Source: Pseudomonas sp. St316 (lineage in GTDB: Bacteria > Pseudomonadota > Gammaproteobacteria > Pseudomonadales > Pseudomonadaceae). Taken from it: a DNA stretch of 64,000 bases. Numbering within the stretch: position 1 is the first letter of the stretch; every line of letters begins with the position of its first letter. Position numbers and translations under genes: made by a program. Under the pieces are notes generated by a model, which was not told the DNA's origin, searched no databases, and was given only the letters and a program-made list of their open reading frames with translations. The stretch is taken from assembly GCF_018325905.1 (NCBI RefSeq), contig NZ_AP021901.1, forward strand, positions 6,480,001 through 6,544,000, given 5' to 3'. This document shows positions 1 through 8,088 of the stretch, piece after piece.

Positions 1-683
1 ACCTGGGGATTTTTTTGCGCATAGGGTTTGGTGGCGAGGTAGAACTGGTGGTTATCGACGATGCCTTTGCCGTCACGCAGAGTGCGTGCCTGCAACTGCT
101 GTTCGGCGGCAGCCTGGTACGGATCCCAGATCACCCAGGCGTCGACGCTGCCACGTTCGAACGCGGCGCGGGCGTCGGCCGGCGGCAGGAAAACGGTCTG
201 GATGTCGGAATACTTCAAGCCAGCATCTTCCAGCGCCCGCACCAGCAGGTAGTGGACGTTGGAGCCTTTGTTCAGCGCGACTTTCTTGCCCTTGAGGTCT
301 TGCACCGACTGGATCGCCGACCCCTTGGGCACCAGGATCGCCTCGCTGGTGGGCGCCGGTGGCTCGTAAGCGACGTAGAGCAGATCGGCGCCTGCGGCCT
401 GGGCAAACACCGGCGGGGTTTCACCGGTCACGCCGAAGTCGATGGAACCGACGTTCAAGCCTTCAAGCAGCTGCGGGCCGCCGGGGAACTCGGTCCATTG
501 CACGTCCACCCCTTGGGCTGCGAGGCGTTTTTCCAAGGTTCCCTTGGCTTTGAGCAGCACCAGGGTGCCGTACTTCTGATAACCGATCCGCAAGGTCTCG
601 GCTTGAGCTTGAGTAATGACGCCGAGGGACACAGCCGCAGCAAACAGAGCGACCAGCCCGCGACGCAAAATGACAGTGCGCAT
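1..683 (-). CDS. ssuA: Aliphatic sulfonate ABC transporter, periplasmic binding protein (C-terminus outside window)
   Basis: Periplasmic receptor that delivers alkanesulfonates to the SsuBC importer during sulfate starvation. The start is ATG at 683-681. The first about 28 residues form a Sec signal (basic MRTVILRRG, hydrophobic core, TQAQA before ETLRIGYQKYG). The mature part has the usual family stretches: PGGPQLLEGLNVGSIDFG, TGETPPVFAQAAGADLLYV and GSVDAWVIWDPY. About 227 codons are visible, so roughly the last 90-100 residues lie beyond position 1. It lies 90 bp downstream of ssuE on the same strand, matching the ssuE-ssuA order of Pseudomonas ssu operons; ssuDCB would be expected further left. 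Family identity is firm; substrate range is inferred from the operon. Confidence 0.92.
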   Translation of the reverse strand, partial: MRTVILRRGLVALFAAAVSLGVITQAQAETLRIGYQKYGTLVLLKAKGTLEKRLAAQGVDVQWTEFPGGPQLLEGLNVGSIDFGVTGETPPVFAQAAGADLLYVAYEPPAPTSEAILVPKGSAIQSVQDLKGKKVALNKGSNVHYLLVRALEDAGLKYSDIQTVFLPPADARAAFERGSVDAWVIWDPYQAAAEQQLQARTLRDGKGIVDNHQFYLATKPYAQKNPQ

Positions 684-773
684 GGCGCCTCTCCTTTTTG
701 CTGTGGGGTTTTGGCTGCACCTGCTTGGCCGTTGGCGGCTGAGTAAGGTGAGTTGAATCAGGGTGTTCGGGGT

Positions 774-1367
774 TCAAATGCTCCAGCGAGCACTCAACAA
801 ACGTTCGTTCAATACACGAGGGTCCAGCGGCTTGGGCCGACGGGCCATGGCGCTGAAAAACTGTTCCAGCGCCTCGTCCAGGCGCTGTTGCAGGGCCGGC
901 ACCAATTGCGCCTGGGCGCTGCCTTCGCCATAAGCGATCTGGCTGTCTTCGGCAAAGATCCCGTGGAGCATTTCCTGGGCCTTGAGCGCCGACAACACCG
1001 GCTTGAGGGCGTAATCCACCGCCAGCATGTGGGCGATGCTGCCGCCGGTTGCCATCGGCAACACCACTTTATGGGCCAGGGCCCGTTCAGGCAGCAGGTC
1101 CAGCACGGTCTTCAACGCACCGGAAAAAGACGCCTTGTACACCGGCGTGGCAATCAACAGGCCATCGGCATTTTCGATCTGCTGGAGCAGGTCGACCACC
1201 TTCGGGCTGTCGAAACGGGCATGGAGCAGATCTTCGGCCGGGAAGTCGCGCACCTGATAGCTCACTACCTCCACACCTTGTTGCTGCAACCAGCGTTGCG
1301 ACCGCTCCAGCAGCACCCCGGAGCGGGAGCGTTGGCTGGGACTGCCACCGAGTAAGACGACCAACAT
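774..1367 (-). CDS. ssuE: NAD(P)H-dependent FMN reductase of the sulfonate utilisation operon
   Basis: Reduces FMN with NAD(P)H and hands FMNH2 to the alkanesulfonate monooxygenase SsuD. The 197-residue product is a full-length flavodoxin-fold reductase: [16 protein letters not shown] at the N-terminus is the FMN phosphate loop, and [21 protein letters not shown] (about residues 75-95) is the characteristic second flavin-binding segment. It is cytoplasmic with no signal. It is first in the visible ssu operon, followed after 90 bp by ssuA. A strong minus-strand terminator lies upstream at 1519-1541, so ssuE should have its own promoter in the AT-rich stretch 1430-1500. Sulfur control through CysB is known for the family, but no site was confirmed here. 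Confidence 0.93.
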   Translation of the reverse strand: MLVVLLGGSPSQRSRSGVLLERSQRWLQQQGVEVVSYQVRDFPAEDLLHARFDSPKVVDLLQQIENADGLLIATPVYKASFSGALKTVLDLLPERALAHKVVLPMATGGSIAHMLAVDYALKPVLSALKAQEMLHGIFAEDSQIAYGEGSAQAQLVPALQQRLDEALEQFFSAMARRPKPLDPRVLNERLLSARWSI

Positions 1368-1518
1368 GCCTGCGATTCCTTAACTGTCACGTGCGATTCG
1401 CGGTGGGCGATCTCGCTGCATGGGTCAAACCATAACAGGGGATTATTATATCTTTAAATCATATTTATTCATTTGGTTATGCAATTTAGAGATATAAAAT
1501 TCACTTTCCCAAATGCAA

Positions 1519-1541
1519 TAAAAAAGGCCGTCGAAACGGCC
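1519..1541 (-). terminator. Rho-independent terminator of lsfA
   Basis: Perfect 6-bp stem GGCCGT/ACGGCC with a CGAA loop at 1526-1541. On the minus strand it is followed by a run of T (AATAAAAAA on the plus strand, 1517-1525). It lies downstream of lsfA and of the REP pair and would separate lsfA transcription from ssuE. Confidence 0.75.
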
Positions 1542-1566
1542 AAAACCCTTAGTGCACAGCTATTTC

Positions 1567-1660
1567 CCTGTGGGAGCGAGCTTGCTCGCGATGGCGTCGG
1601 ATCTGCCAGCGGCGATGTCGACTGATAGACCGCTATCGCGAGCAAGCTCGCTCCCACAGG
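1567..1660. repeat. Inverted REP pair (REPIN) between lsfA and ssuE
   Basis: Two copies of GTGGGAGCGAGCTTGCTCGCGAT in head-to-head inverted orientation, with outer CCTGTGGG/CCCACAGG ends and about 40 bp between the arms. The whole unit can fold into a long hairpin. It lies just 3' of lsfA, a normal place for these non-autonomous elements mobilised by RAYT transposases. No RAYT gene is present in the window. Confidence 0.9.
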
Positions 1661-1678
1661 TTCAGGTCAGGTTTTGCG

Positions 1679-2317
1679 TCAGCGATTGGGCTGCGGGGTC
1701 AGGCGCAGATAAGGTTTCACAGCGCGGTAGCCCTTGGGAAAACGCTGCTTGAGCTCCTCTTCATCCTTGAGCGACGGTACGATCACCACCTCGTCACCGT
1801 CCTGCCAGTTGGCCGGGGTGGCGACTTTGTAGTTGTCGGTCAATTGGAGCGAGTCGATCACCCGCAGGATCTCATTGAAATTGCGTCCGGTGCTGGCCGG
1901 GTAGGTAATGGTCAGGCGGATCTTCTTGTTCGGGTCGATCACGAACAAGGAACGCACCGTCAAAGTGTCACTGGCGTTGGGATGGATCAAGTCGTACAGG
2001 TCCGACACCTTGCGATCGGCATCGGCCAGGATCGGAAAATTGACCACGGCGTTCTGGGTCTCGTTGATGTCCTCGATCCACTTGTGGTGCGAGTCCACCG
2101 GGTCGACCGAAAGGGCAATGGCCTTGACCCCGCGCTGGGCGAACTCGTCCTTGAGCTTGGCGGTCAGGCCCAACTCGGTGGTGCACACGGGCGTGAAATC
2201 CGCCGGATGGGAAAACAGCACACCCCAGCTGTCACCGAGCCACTCGTGAAAGCGAATCTTGCCGGCGGTGGAATCCTGTTCGAAGTCGGGGGCGATGTCG
2301 CCGAGTCTGAGGCTCAT
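1679..2317 (-). CDS. lsfA: 1-Cys peroxiredoxin LsfA (Prx6 type)
   Basis: Thiol peroxidase of the Prx6 subfamily that reduces H2O2 and organic peroxides. In pseudomonads it is induced by sulfate starvation and lies upstream of ssuEADCBF. The 212-residue product has the peroxidatic motif PADFTPVCTTE near residue 40 (catalytic Cys in PVCT) and the Prx6 C-terminal extension VATPANWQDGDEVVIVPSLKDEE. Only one conserved Cys is evident, as expected for a 1-Cys enzyme. No signal peptide. Start ATG at 2317. The gene is followed by a REP pair and then a minus-strand terminator. Its nearness to ssuE/ssuA supports the LsfA name over other Prx6 proteins. Confidence 0.92.
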   Translation of the reverse strand: MSLRLGDIAPDFEQDSTAGKIRFHEWLGDSWGVLFSHPADFTPVCTTELGLTAKLKDEFAQRGVKAIALSVDPVDSHHKWIEDINETQNAVVNFPILADADRKVSDLYDLIHPNASDTLTVRSLFVIDPNKKIRLTITYPASTGRNFNEILRVIDSLQLTDNYKVATPANWQDGDEVVIVPSLKDEEELKQRFPKGYRAVKPYLRLTPQPNR

Positions 2318-2651
2318 GGTGCGGCTCCTGGATGAGGTTGTTGTGAGCCCAACTTTGCACCGGTTTCGTTTGCTTTAAAAAGAATAAATATCCATTTATT
2401 TAGATCTCTAGTGAATATAAAAAACTGTTCACTGGCACCACAACGCATAGCGGCCCAAGATCATTTCCGAGGTTTCGAGAAGGCCTCGAGTTGCTGAAAA
2501 GAGGAGAAGGTTCGGGGAAGGCTACAGGGGTGGGCCAGACCCGAAACGCAAAAGCCCCGCCCGGCGTATTGCCGGGCGGGGCTTTTTTGTTTTGTATTCA
2601 CATGACGAAATTATTGACGCGGTTTCAGGACGAGCGGCTAGGATAGGCAAC
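2318..2651. other. Intergenic region between lsfA and the MNT/HEPN pair
   Basis: 334 bp with no convincing ORF. The lsfA-proximal part (2370-2430) is AT-rich and probably holds the lsfA promoter. From 2470 there are short inverted repeats (TCGAG/CTCGA around 2476-2491; GGGT/ACCC around 2530-2542), then a strong plus-oriented terminator at 2550-2592, which has no protein gene in front of it on that strand. An unannotated small RNA or a gene remnant could explain it. Confidence 0.5.
2550..2592 (+). terminator. Strong terminator upstream of mntA
   Basis: Long GC stem AAAAGCCCCGCCCGGC/GCCGGGCGGGGCTTTTTT around a GTATT loop, followed by TTTTTTGTTTTG. It has A-runs on the left and T-runs on the right, so it could work both ways. 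It is very similar in stem sequence to the terminator at 3482-3523 on the other side of the toxin-antitoxin pair. Confidence 0.8.
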
Positions 2652-3047
2652 ATGAACACTCAAGCCTTGTTGACTCACCTGCAAAACCATCTCCCCGGCC
2701 TGCTCGCGGTTTACCTGTTCGGGAGCCATGCACAGGGCACCGCGGGGCCTGGCAGTGATGTCGATCTGGCTGTGCTCTTGTCCGGCGAGGTTGACCCTGT
2801 GTCGTTATGGCAGCTTTCAGGTGATTTGGCGGATATCGCGGGCAGTCCGGTAGATCTGATTGATCTGCGCGGGGCAACGACCGTCATGCAATACCAGATT
2901 GTGACCCGAGGCCAGAGACTCTGGGCCAGAGACGTACAGGCGGGGTTGTTCGAGTGTTTCATTCTCAGCGAAAAAACCGCTCTCGATGAGGCTCGGGCGG
3001 GATTGCTCAAGGATATCCAGGAAGAAGGCAGCGTGTATGGCCGATGA
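2652..3047 (+). CDS. mntA: MntA-like minimal nucleotidyltransferase antitoxin
   Basis: 131-residue nucleotidyltransferase-fold protein of the MNT family. The segment GSHAQGTAGPGSDVDLAVLL (about residues 23-42) is an exact GSX10DXD active-site motif: G-S, ten residues, then D-V-D. Characterised MntA proteins use this centre to transfer AMP to a tyrosine of the partner HEPN toxin and so neutralise it. The chosen start, ATG 2652, is preceded by AGGATAGGCAAC; an in-frame codon at 2592 would run into the terminator and is rejected. The end overlaps the hepT start by 11 bp, so translation is coupled. Family assignment is solid; antitoxin role is inferred from the pair. Confidence 0.88.
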   Translation: MNTQALLTHLQNHLPGLLAVYLFGSHAQGTAGPGSDVDLAVLLSGEVDPVSLWQLSGDLADIAGSPVDLIDLRGATTVMQYQIVTRGQRLWARDVQAGLFECFILSEKTALDEARAGLLKDIQEEGSVYGR

Positions 3048-3471
3048 CGTACTGATCAATAAGGCAGCAAGTATCGAGCGCTGCGTCGCCAGAGTACGGG
3101 AGGAATATGAGAAGGATCCTGCTACGTTTGCCACCGATTTCACTCGCCAGGATTCGGCCGTCCTGAACATCCAGCGTGCGTGTGAAGCGGCCCTGGATAT
3201 GGGACAGCATTTGATTCGACGTGAGCGATTGGGTGTCCCGCAAAGTGCTCGCGATACATTCGAGTTGCTTTTCCAAGGGGGCTGGGTGCAAGAGGGCCTG
3301 GTGAAGAACCTGAAGAACATGGTGGGCTTCAGGAATATCGCCGTGCATGACTACCAGGCGCTGCAATTGCCGATCATGGTTGCCATCATCACCGGGCATC
3401 TGGATGATTTCCTGGCGTTCAGCGCGTTCATACTGCGTAAGGACGCGATAGAGTCCGCACCACAACGCTGA
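3037..3471 (+). CDS. hepT: HepT-like HEPN ribonuclease toxin
   Basis: 144-residue, largely helical HEPN protein. RNIAVHDY (about residues 105-112) is an exact RX4HXY motif, the catalytic signature of HEPN RNases, including the Tyr that MntA proteins modify. The upstream helix GLVKNLKNMVGFRN is typical of the HepT/DUF86 family. The start ATG 3037 lies inside the mntA end (11-bp overlap); a longer in-frame start at 2986 has no ribosome site and would overlap mntA by 62 bp. A terminator follows 10 bp after the stop. Both halves keep their key residues, so the module should be active. The pair sits between core genes lsfA and the porin and is probably an acquired module. Confidence 0.88.
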   Translation: MADDVLINKAASIERCVARVREEYEKDPATFATDFTRQDSAVLNIQRACEAALDMGQHLIRRERLGVPQSARDTFELLFQGGWVQEGLVKNLKNMVGFRNIAVHDYQALQLPIMVAIITGHLDDFLAFSAFILRKDAIESAPQR

Positions 3472-3481
3472 GTCGGTCAAC

Positions 3482-3523
3482 AAAAAAGCCCCGCCAGACG
3501 CAATGTCGGGCGGGGCTTTTTAA
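3482..3523. terminator. Bidirectional terminator between hepT and the porin gene
   Basis: Stem GCCCCGCC/GGCGGGGC with loop about AGACGCAATGTC, flanked by AAAAAA on the left and TTTTT on the right. It can end hepT on the plus strand and the porin on the minus strand. Stem and flanks closely match the terminator at 2550-2592. Confidence 0.82.
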
Positions 3524-3535
3524 CGCGACTACGTC

Positions 3536-4861
3536 TTACATGAAGTTGTAAGTGTAGTTGAAGATCAGGCGGGTCTGATCCTGGTCGGCAATACCGGTGC
3601 CGCTGCCACGGTAGGCGCCGTGACGCAAGGTGGTGCCGAAGCCTTTCAGAGGGCCTTGCTGGACGACGTAGTCCAGGCGCATGTCACGTTCCCACTCGGA
3701 CGTGTCGCTGCCGCCGGTAGCCGACTTGATGTCATCACCGTGCAGGTAGGCAATCGAAGCCTTCAGGCCTGGAGCACCCAGGGCCGTGAAGTCGTAGGAG
3801 TATTGACCGAAGGTGGTGTTTTCACCGGCACGGACAAACGCGTTGATCATGCTATCGGTGAACAGGTAGAAGCTGGAACCACCCGCGCCTTCGTTACGAC
3901 CGGCGTCATTGAGCAGGCTGCCCTGGTTCAGGTAGACGAAGCCACCATCATCGCCGACTTGTTGGTGACCCAACAGGAACGCGCTGCCGCCCAGGGTGTA
4001 AGTGAACATGGCACTCCAGGTCTTGTTATCGACCTCGCCCGGGTTCTTGGCATAGCCACCGTTGTTGTTGAAGCGATAGCCAGCATCACCGTTGCGGCCA
4101 TCCGAGCTGCTGTCGAAGTAACGCAGGTCAGTCTTGAACGACTGGCCCTCGCTGATCGGGAAAACGTGTACGGCGCCCAGGAAGTGCTGCTTGTAGTAAT
4201 CCTGCAAGTTGGCGTAGTAGTACTGCAGCGTCAGGTCCTTGGTGACCTTCCAGTCGGCACCGCCGTAACGGAACTGATTGCTGTCTTCAGTACCGCCGTT
4301 TACTGACATGCCGGTGCTGTTGCTCCCGGCACGACCAACAACGTGTTCCAACTGACCGGCGTTGAACGTCACATTGTCGATTTCCTTGGAGGTGATGGTG
4401 CCACCTTCAAAGGTTTGCGGCAGCAGACGACCGTCGCTGGCGACCAGGATCGGCAGGTTAGGCGCCAGGGCGCCACCCAGATGGGCCTCGGTCTTGGAGA
4501 ACAACGCCTTGACGTTACCCGACAGACGGCTCCAGTCGTGTACGGCGGAACCATCGGAATCACTTGGAACGAAAGAGTTGGTATCCGGGTGATGGCCTTT
4601 ACCGCCATCGAGGTGGATACCCACCAATGCCTGGGCATCGATACCAAAACCAACGACGCCTTGAGTGAAGCCGGACTTGTAGTCGAACTTCAGACCAGTG
4701 GCTGTCTCACGCTGATCATTGCCGCCTTCGCGGTTATCGTTATCGAAGTACAGCGTACGAGAACTGACAGACGCCTTGCTGTCTTCAATAAAACCGGCGG
4801 CGCCTGCCTGCTGCGCCAAAACCCCAACGGCCACAGCAATGGCCAAGGTGGACTTCTTCAT
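3536..4861 (-). CDS. OprD-family outer-membrane porin
   Basis: 441-residue outer-membrane beta-barrel of the Pseudomonas OprD/OccD-OccK superfamily, which passes small carboxylates, amino acids or peptides. Start ATG 4861 follows a clear CGAGAGGAGCTAAGC ribosome site. MKKSTLAIAVAVGVLAQQAGA is a signal peptide, then AGFIEDSKASVSSRTLYFDNDNREGG, the usual first strand of this family. The C-terminus TRLIFNYTYNFM ends in an aromatic-hydrophobic strand recognised by BamA. Alternating amphipathic strands occur throughout. Closest by feel are OprE/OprQ-like members, but the exact paralogue and substrate cannot be decided by eye. It is monocistronic, with a terminator 13 bp after the stop. Confidence 0.88.
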   Translation of the reverse strand: MKKSTLAIAVAVGVLAQQAGAAGFIEDSKASVSSRTLYFDNDNREGGNDQRETATGLKFDYKSGFTQGVVGFGIDAQALVGIHLDGGKGHHPDTNSFVPSDSDGSAVHDWSRLSGNVKALFSKTEAHLGGALAPNLPILVASDGRLLPQTFEGGTITSKEIDNVTFNAGQLEHVVGRAGSNSTGMSVNGGTEDSNQFRYGGADWKVTKDLTLQYYYANLQDYYKQHFLGAVHVFPISEGQSFKTDLRYFDSSSDGRNGDAGYRFNNNGGYAKNPGEVDNKTWSAMFTYTLGGSAFLLGHQQVGDDGGFVYLNQGSLLNDAGRNEGAGGSSFYLFTDSMINAFVRAGENTTFGQYSYDFTALGAPGLKASIAYLHGDDIKSATGGSDTSEWERDMRLDYVVQQGPLKGFGTTLRHGAYRGSGTGIADQDQTRLIFNYTYNFM

Positions 4862-5335
4862 GCTTAGCTCCTCTCGTTTTCTAATTCTTGTGTGTCTTTG
4901 GTTCCGGATCGAACGCCCGGATTCCGCGGATGCGCGATTAGCGCCAGACCGTGACTGACAAGTCAATCGTAACCATTTATGACTACGACTATGGTCTAAC
5001 CCCCTCTACACCGGCCCGCAGGATAATGGATTCTTTATAATTCCAAAAAGAATTGTTTCAACAGTTTTCAGCTCGTTTCGACATATGGCCATCATCACAG
5101 CACCATCAGGCCGTGACATGACTTATCGGCGACGCAGGAAATTACTGAACGATAATTCGTCGGGGATTTACGAGGCCCGCGAATTCTTGGCGACGAGCTC
5201 TGTTTGCGCGCCTCCTGCGCCTTCGATTCCTGTTCAAGACAGTTCGCGCATGCCGCGATCTTGACGTGTTCCAGACTAGCCGCTCATTGTCTGAAATCAA
5301 GAAAATCGCGACAGGGCAAGTTTTTCGACGGCCGC
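4862..5335. other. Long intergenic region between argA and the porin gene
   Basis: 474 bp with no supportable gene on either strand. The part next to the porin (4960-5070) is AT-richer and should hold the porin promoter; it includes a loose inverted repeat ACCAT/ATGGT near 4970-4996. The part near the argA stop (5204-5335) shows no T-tailed hairpin. No REP element was found. Confidence 0.4.
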
Positions 5336-6634
5336 CTACAAGGTTTTTTCGAAGATTTTCGAATTGCGCTGGTAGTTGTAGAGCGAAGCCCGCGCCGCCG
5401 GCAGGCGCTCGACAGTGCTGGGTTCAAAACCACGTTCACGGAACCAGTGGGCAGTCCGCGTCGTCAGCACGAACAGCGTCTTGAGCCCTTGGGCGCGAGC
5501 CCGGGTTTCGATCCGTTCCAGCAGCTCATCGCCGCGGCCACCGTGGCGGTACTCCGGGTTCACTGCCAGGCAGGCCAGCTCCCCGGCATCCGAATCGGCG
5601 ATCTGGTACAGCGCCGCGCAAGCGATGATCATGCCTTCGCGCTCGACCACGCTGAACTGTTCGATCTCGCGCTCCAGCACTTCGCGGGAGCGACGCACCA
5701 GGATTCCCTGTTCCTCCAGCGGACTGATCAGGTCAAGCAGGCCGCCGACATCCTCGATGGCCGCCTCGCGTACCACTTCGAATTGTTCCTGGGCCACCAG
5801 CGTACCGCTGCCATCGCGGGTGAACAGCTCAGCCAGCAACGCACCGTCCTCGGCATAGCTGACGATATGGCTGCGCGCCACGCCGCCACGACAGGCCTGG
5901 GCCGCCGCATCCAGCAGTTCGGCCTGATAGTCGCTGCCCAAGCGTTGCATATGACCCGGAACCTGTTGCGGACGCAGTTCGCGAACCAGCCGTCCGTCCT
6001 CGCCGATCAGTCCCTGCTCAGCCCCGAACAGCAGTAGCTTGTCGGCCGCCAGGTCGATGGCCGCGCGGGTGGCGACGTCTTCACAGGCCAGGTTGAAGAT
6101 CTCGCCGGTGGGCGAATAACCCAACGGCGACAGCAATACGATGGAGCGCTCGTCCAGCAGGCGATTGATGCCCTTGCGATCGACCCGGCGCACTTCACCG
6201 GTGTGGTGATAATCCACGCCTTCGAGCACGCCGATGGGACGCGCGGTGACCAGGTTGCCGCTGGCGACCCGCAGCCGCGAGCCCTGCATGGGCGAGGACG
6301 CCATGTCCATGGACAGACGGGCCTCGATGGCGATGCGCAACTGGCCGACCGCGTCGATCACGCACTCCAGGGTCGCGGCATCGGTGATGCGCATGCCGTG
6401 GTGGTAATGCGGCGTGAGGCCCCGCGCGGCGAGGCGGGTCTCGATCTGCGGGCGTGAACCATGGACCAGTACCAGGCGCACGCCGAGGCTGTGCAGCAAT
6501 ACCAGGTCATGGACGATGTTGCCGAAATTAGGGTGTTCCACCCCATCGCCGGGCAGCATGACGATGAAGGTGCAATCGCGGTGGGCGTTAATGTAGGGCG
6601 AAGCGTGACGAAGCCAGTTGACGTATTCGGGCAT
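5336..6634 (-). CDS. argA: N-acetylglutamate synthase (amino-acid acetyltransferase)
   Basis: First enzyme of arginine biosynthesis: acetyl-CoA + glutamate gives N-acetylglutamate; feedback-inhibited by arginine in this family. With ATG 6634 the product is 432 residues, the normal length for Pseudomonas ArgA, and starts MPEYVNWLRHASPYINAHR. The N-terminal about 290 residues form an amino-acid-kinase-like regulatory domain (LVLVHGSRPQIETRL). The C-terminal about 140 residues are a GNAT domain with NPEYRHGGRGDELLERI as the acetyl-CoA loop. An upstream in-frame start at 6688 is not supported. argE follows upstream on the same strand after 138 bp, so both arginine genes are clustered. Confidence 0.96.
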   Translation of the reverse strand: MPEYVNWLRHASPYINAHRDCTFIVMLPGDGVEHPNFGNIVHDLVLLHSLGVRLVLVHGSRPQIETRLAARGLTPHYHHGMRITDAATLECVIDAVGQLRIAIEARLSMDMASSPMQGSRLRVASGNLVTARPIGVLEGVDYHHTGEVRRVDRKGINRLLDERSIVLLSPLGYSPTGEIFNLACEDVATRAAIDLAADKLLLFGAEQGLIGEDGRLVRELRPQQVPGHMQRLGSDYQAELLDAAAQACRGGVARSHIVSYAEDGALLAELFTRDGSGTLVAQEQFEVVREAAIEDVGGLLDLISPLEEQGILVRRSREVLEREIEQFSVVEREGMIIACAALYQIADSDAGELACLAVNPEYRHGGRGDELLERIETRARAQGLKTLFVLTTRTAHWFRERGFEPSTVERLPAARASLYNYQRNSKIFEKTL

Positions 6635-6772
6635 GAACCTGGACCTGTAATAAATAACAGCCAAAAAAAGACGAAACAGAACGCACAAACGGGCTGGTGG
6701 TTATCGTCGGAACAGGCTTGGCGACACGCGCGCTCTCCTCATGTGATGAATACGGACCCGCGAGGGGGCAAT

Positions 6773-7930
6773 TTAACCGGCCGTGGCCGGCGTCAGGCAA
6801 TAATGGCCGATCAACTGTCGCAACAGCTGTACGGTAGGTTGCAAACGTGACATTTCAAGGTACTCGCCCGGCTGGTGGGCGCAGGCGATATCGCCAGGGC
6901 CAAGCACCAGGGTTTCGCAGCCAAGGCGCTGAAGATAAGGTGCTTCGGTGCCGAACGCTACTGCTTCGGCGCGATAGCCGGTGAGTCGCTCGGCTACCCG
7001 CACCAGTTCGGCATCCTCGGCCTGTTCGAACGGCGGGACCTCGGGGAACAGCGGCGCATAGTCGATCTTGACCTTGTGCCGCTCGGCAATGGGCTCGAGC
7101 TTCTGCCGGATCGCTGCTCGCAACACTTGTGGATCCATGCCCGGCAAGGGCCGCAGGTCGAACTCCATGGAGCACTGGCCGCAGATGCGGTTGGGGTTGT
7201 CGCCACCATGGATGCAACCGAAGTTCAGCGTCGGTTGTGGCACGCTGAACTGCGGATTACGGAACTCACGCTGCCATTGCAGGCGCAGGCCGCGCAGTTC
7301 GCCCATGGCATCGTGCATGGCCTCCAGCGCGCTGTGGCCCAGGCTCGGATCGGAGGAGTGGCCGCTGCGCCCGAGAATGTCGATGCGTTCCATCATCACG
7401 CCTTTGTGCAGGCGAATCGGCCGCAGGCCGGTCGGCTCGCCGATCACCGCCGCGCGTCCCAGCGGTCGCCCGGCATCAGCCAGGGCCCGGGCACCGGCCA
7501 TGGAGCTTTCTTCGTCGCAGGTCGCGAGAATCAGCAGCGGTTGCTTGAACGGTTGGTCCAACAGCGGCTTGACCGCTTCAATGACCAAGGCAAAAAACCC
7601 CTTCATGTCACAACTGCCCAGGCCCACCCAACGGCCATCGACCTCGGTGAGCTTCAACGGATCGGTCTGCCACAACGCGCCATCGAACGGCACGGTGTCG
7701 CTGTGGCCCGCCAACACCAGGCCGCCAGGACCACTGCCAAAACTGGCCAGCAAATTGAACTTGCCAGGGTTGACCTGCTGGATATCACAGGAGAACCCCA
7801 GCTCCGTGAGCCAGCCTGCCAGCAGCTCGATCACGGCACTGTTGGACTGGTCCAGCCCAGGTTGGGTGCAACTGACCGAAGGTGCGGCGATCAGGGCAGC
7901 GAATTGATCTTTCATGGACGGCAAAGGCAT
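6773..7930 (-). CDS. argE: Acetylornithine deacetylase
   Basis: Zn-dependent M20-family hydrolase converting N-acetylornithine to ornithine. 385 residues from ATG 7930 (MPLPSMKDQFAALIAAPSVS), matching the usual Pseudomonas length. Metal and catalytic motifs are visible: LVLAGHSDTVPFDG (His, Asp), LGSCDMKGFFAL (bridging Asp), TCDEESSMAGA (Glu-Glu) and GEPTG; late PYLQRLG and GPGDIACAHQPGEY carry the last His. No signal peptide. It precedes argA in the same direction with 138 bp between. Because Pseudomonas also has the ArgJ recycling route, ArgE is often partly redundant; that is family knowledge, not seen here. Confidence 0.95.
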   Translation of the reverse strand: MPLPSMKDQFAALIAAPSVSCTQPGLDQSNSAVIELLAGWLTELGFSCDIQQVNPGKFNLLASFGSGPGGLVLAGHSDTVPFDGALWQTDPLKLTEVDGRWVGLGSCDMKGFFALVIEAVKPLLDQPFKQPLLILATCDEESSMAGARALADAGRPLGRAAVIGEPTGLRPIRLHKGVMMERIDILGRSGHSSDPSLGHSALEAMHDAMGELRGLRLQWQREFRNPQFSVPQPTLNFGCIHGGDNPNRICGQCSMEFDLRPLPGMDPQVLRAAIRQKLEPIAERHKVKIDYAPLFPEVPPFEQAEDAELVRVAERLTGYRAEAVAFGTEAPYLQRLGCETLVLGPGDIACAHQPGEYLEMSRLQPTVQLLRQLIGHYCLTPATAG

Positions 7931-8088
7931 CGCTGACTCCGGGCTTACAGATTGACGTTCATCATAGAACCATCTGGCGCCAGGAATAAACCGCCGCAGC
8001 ACCTAGGGCGAGTGAGTCCTGTACACTGCACGACCTTGGCAGCCACACCTTCCCCCGGCTGCGCACCCGATCCCTGGATTTTCCGGCC

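Noticed and set aside
2592..2651. Extended N-terminus of MntA from an upstream in-frame start
   Set aside because: The start would lie within the T-tail of the terminator and has no ribosome site; ATG 2652 does.
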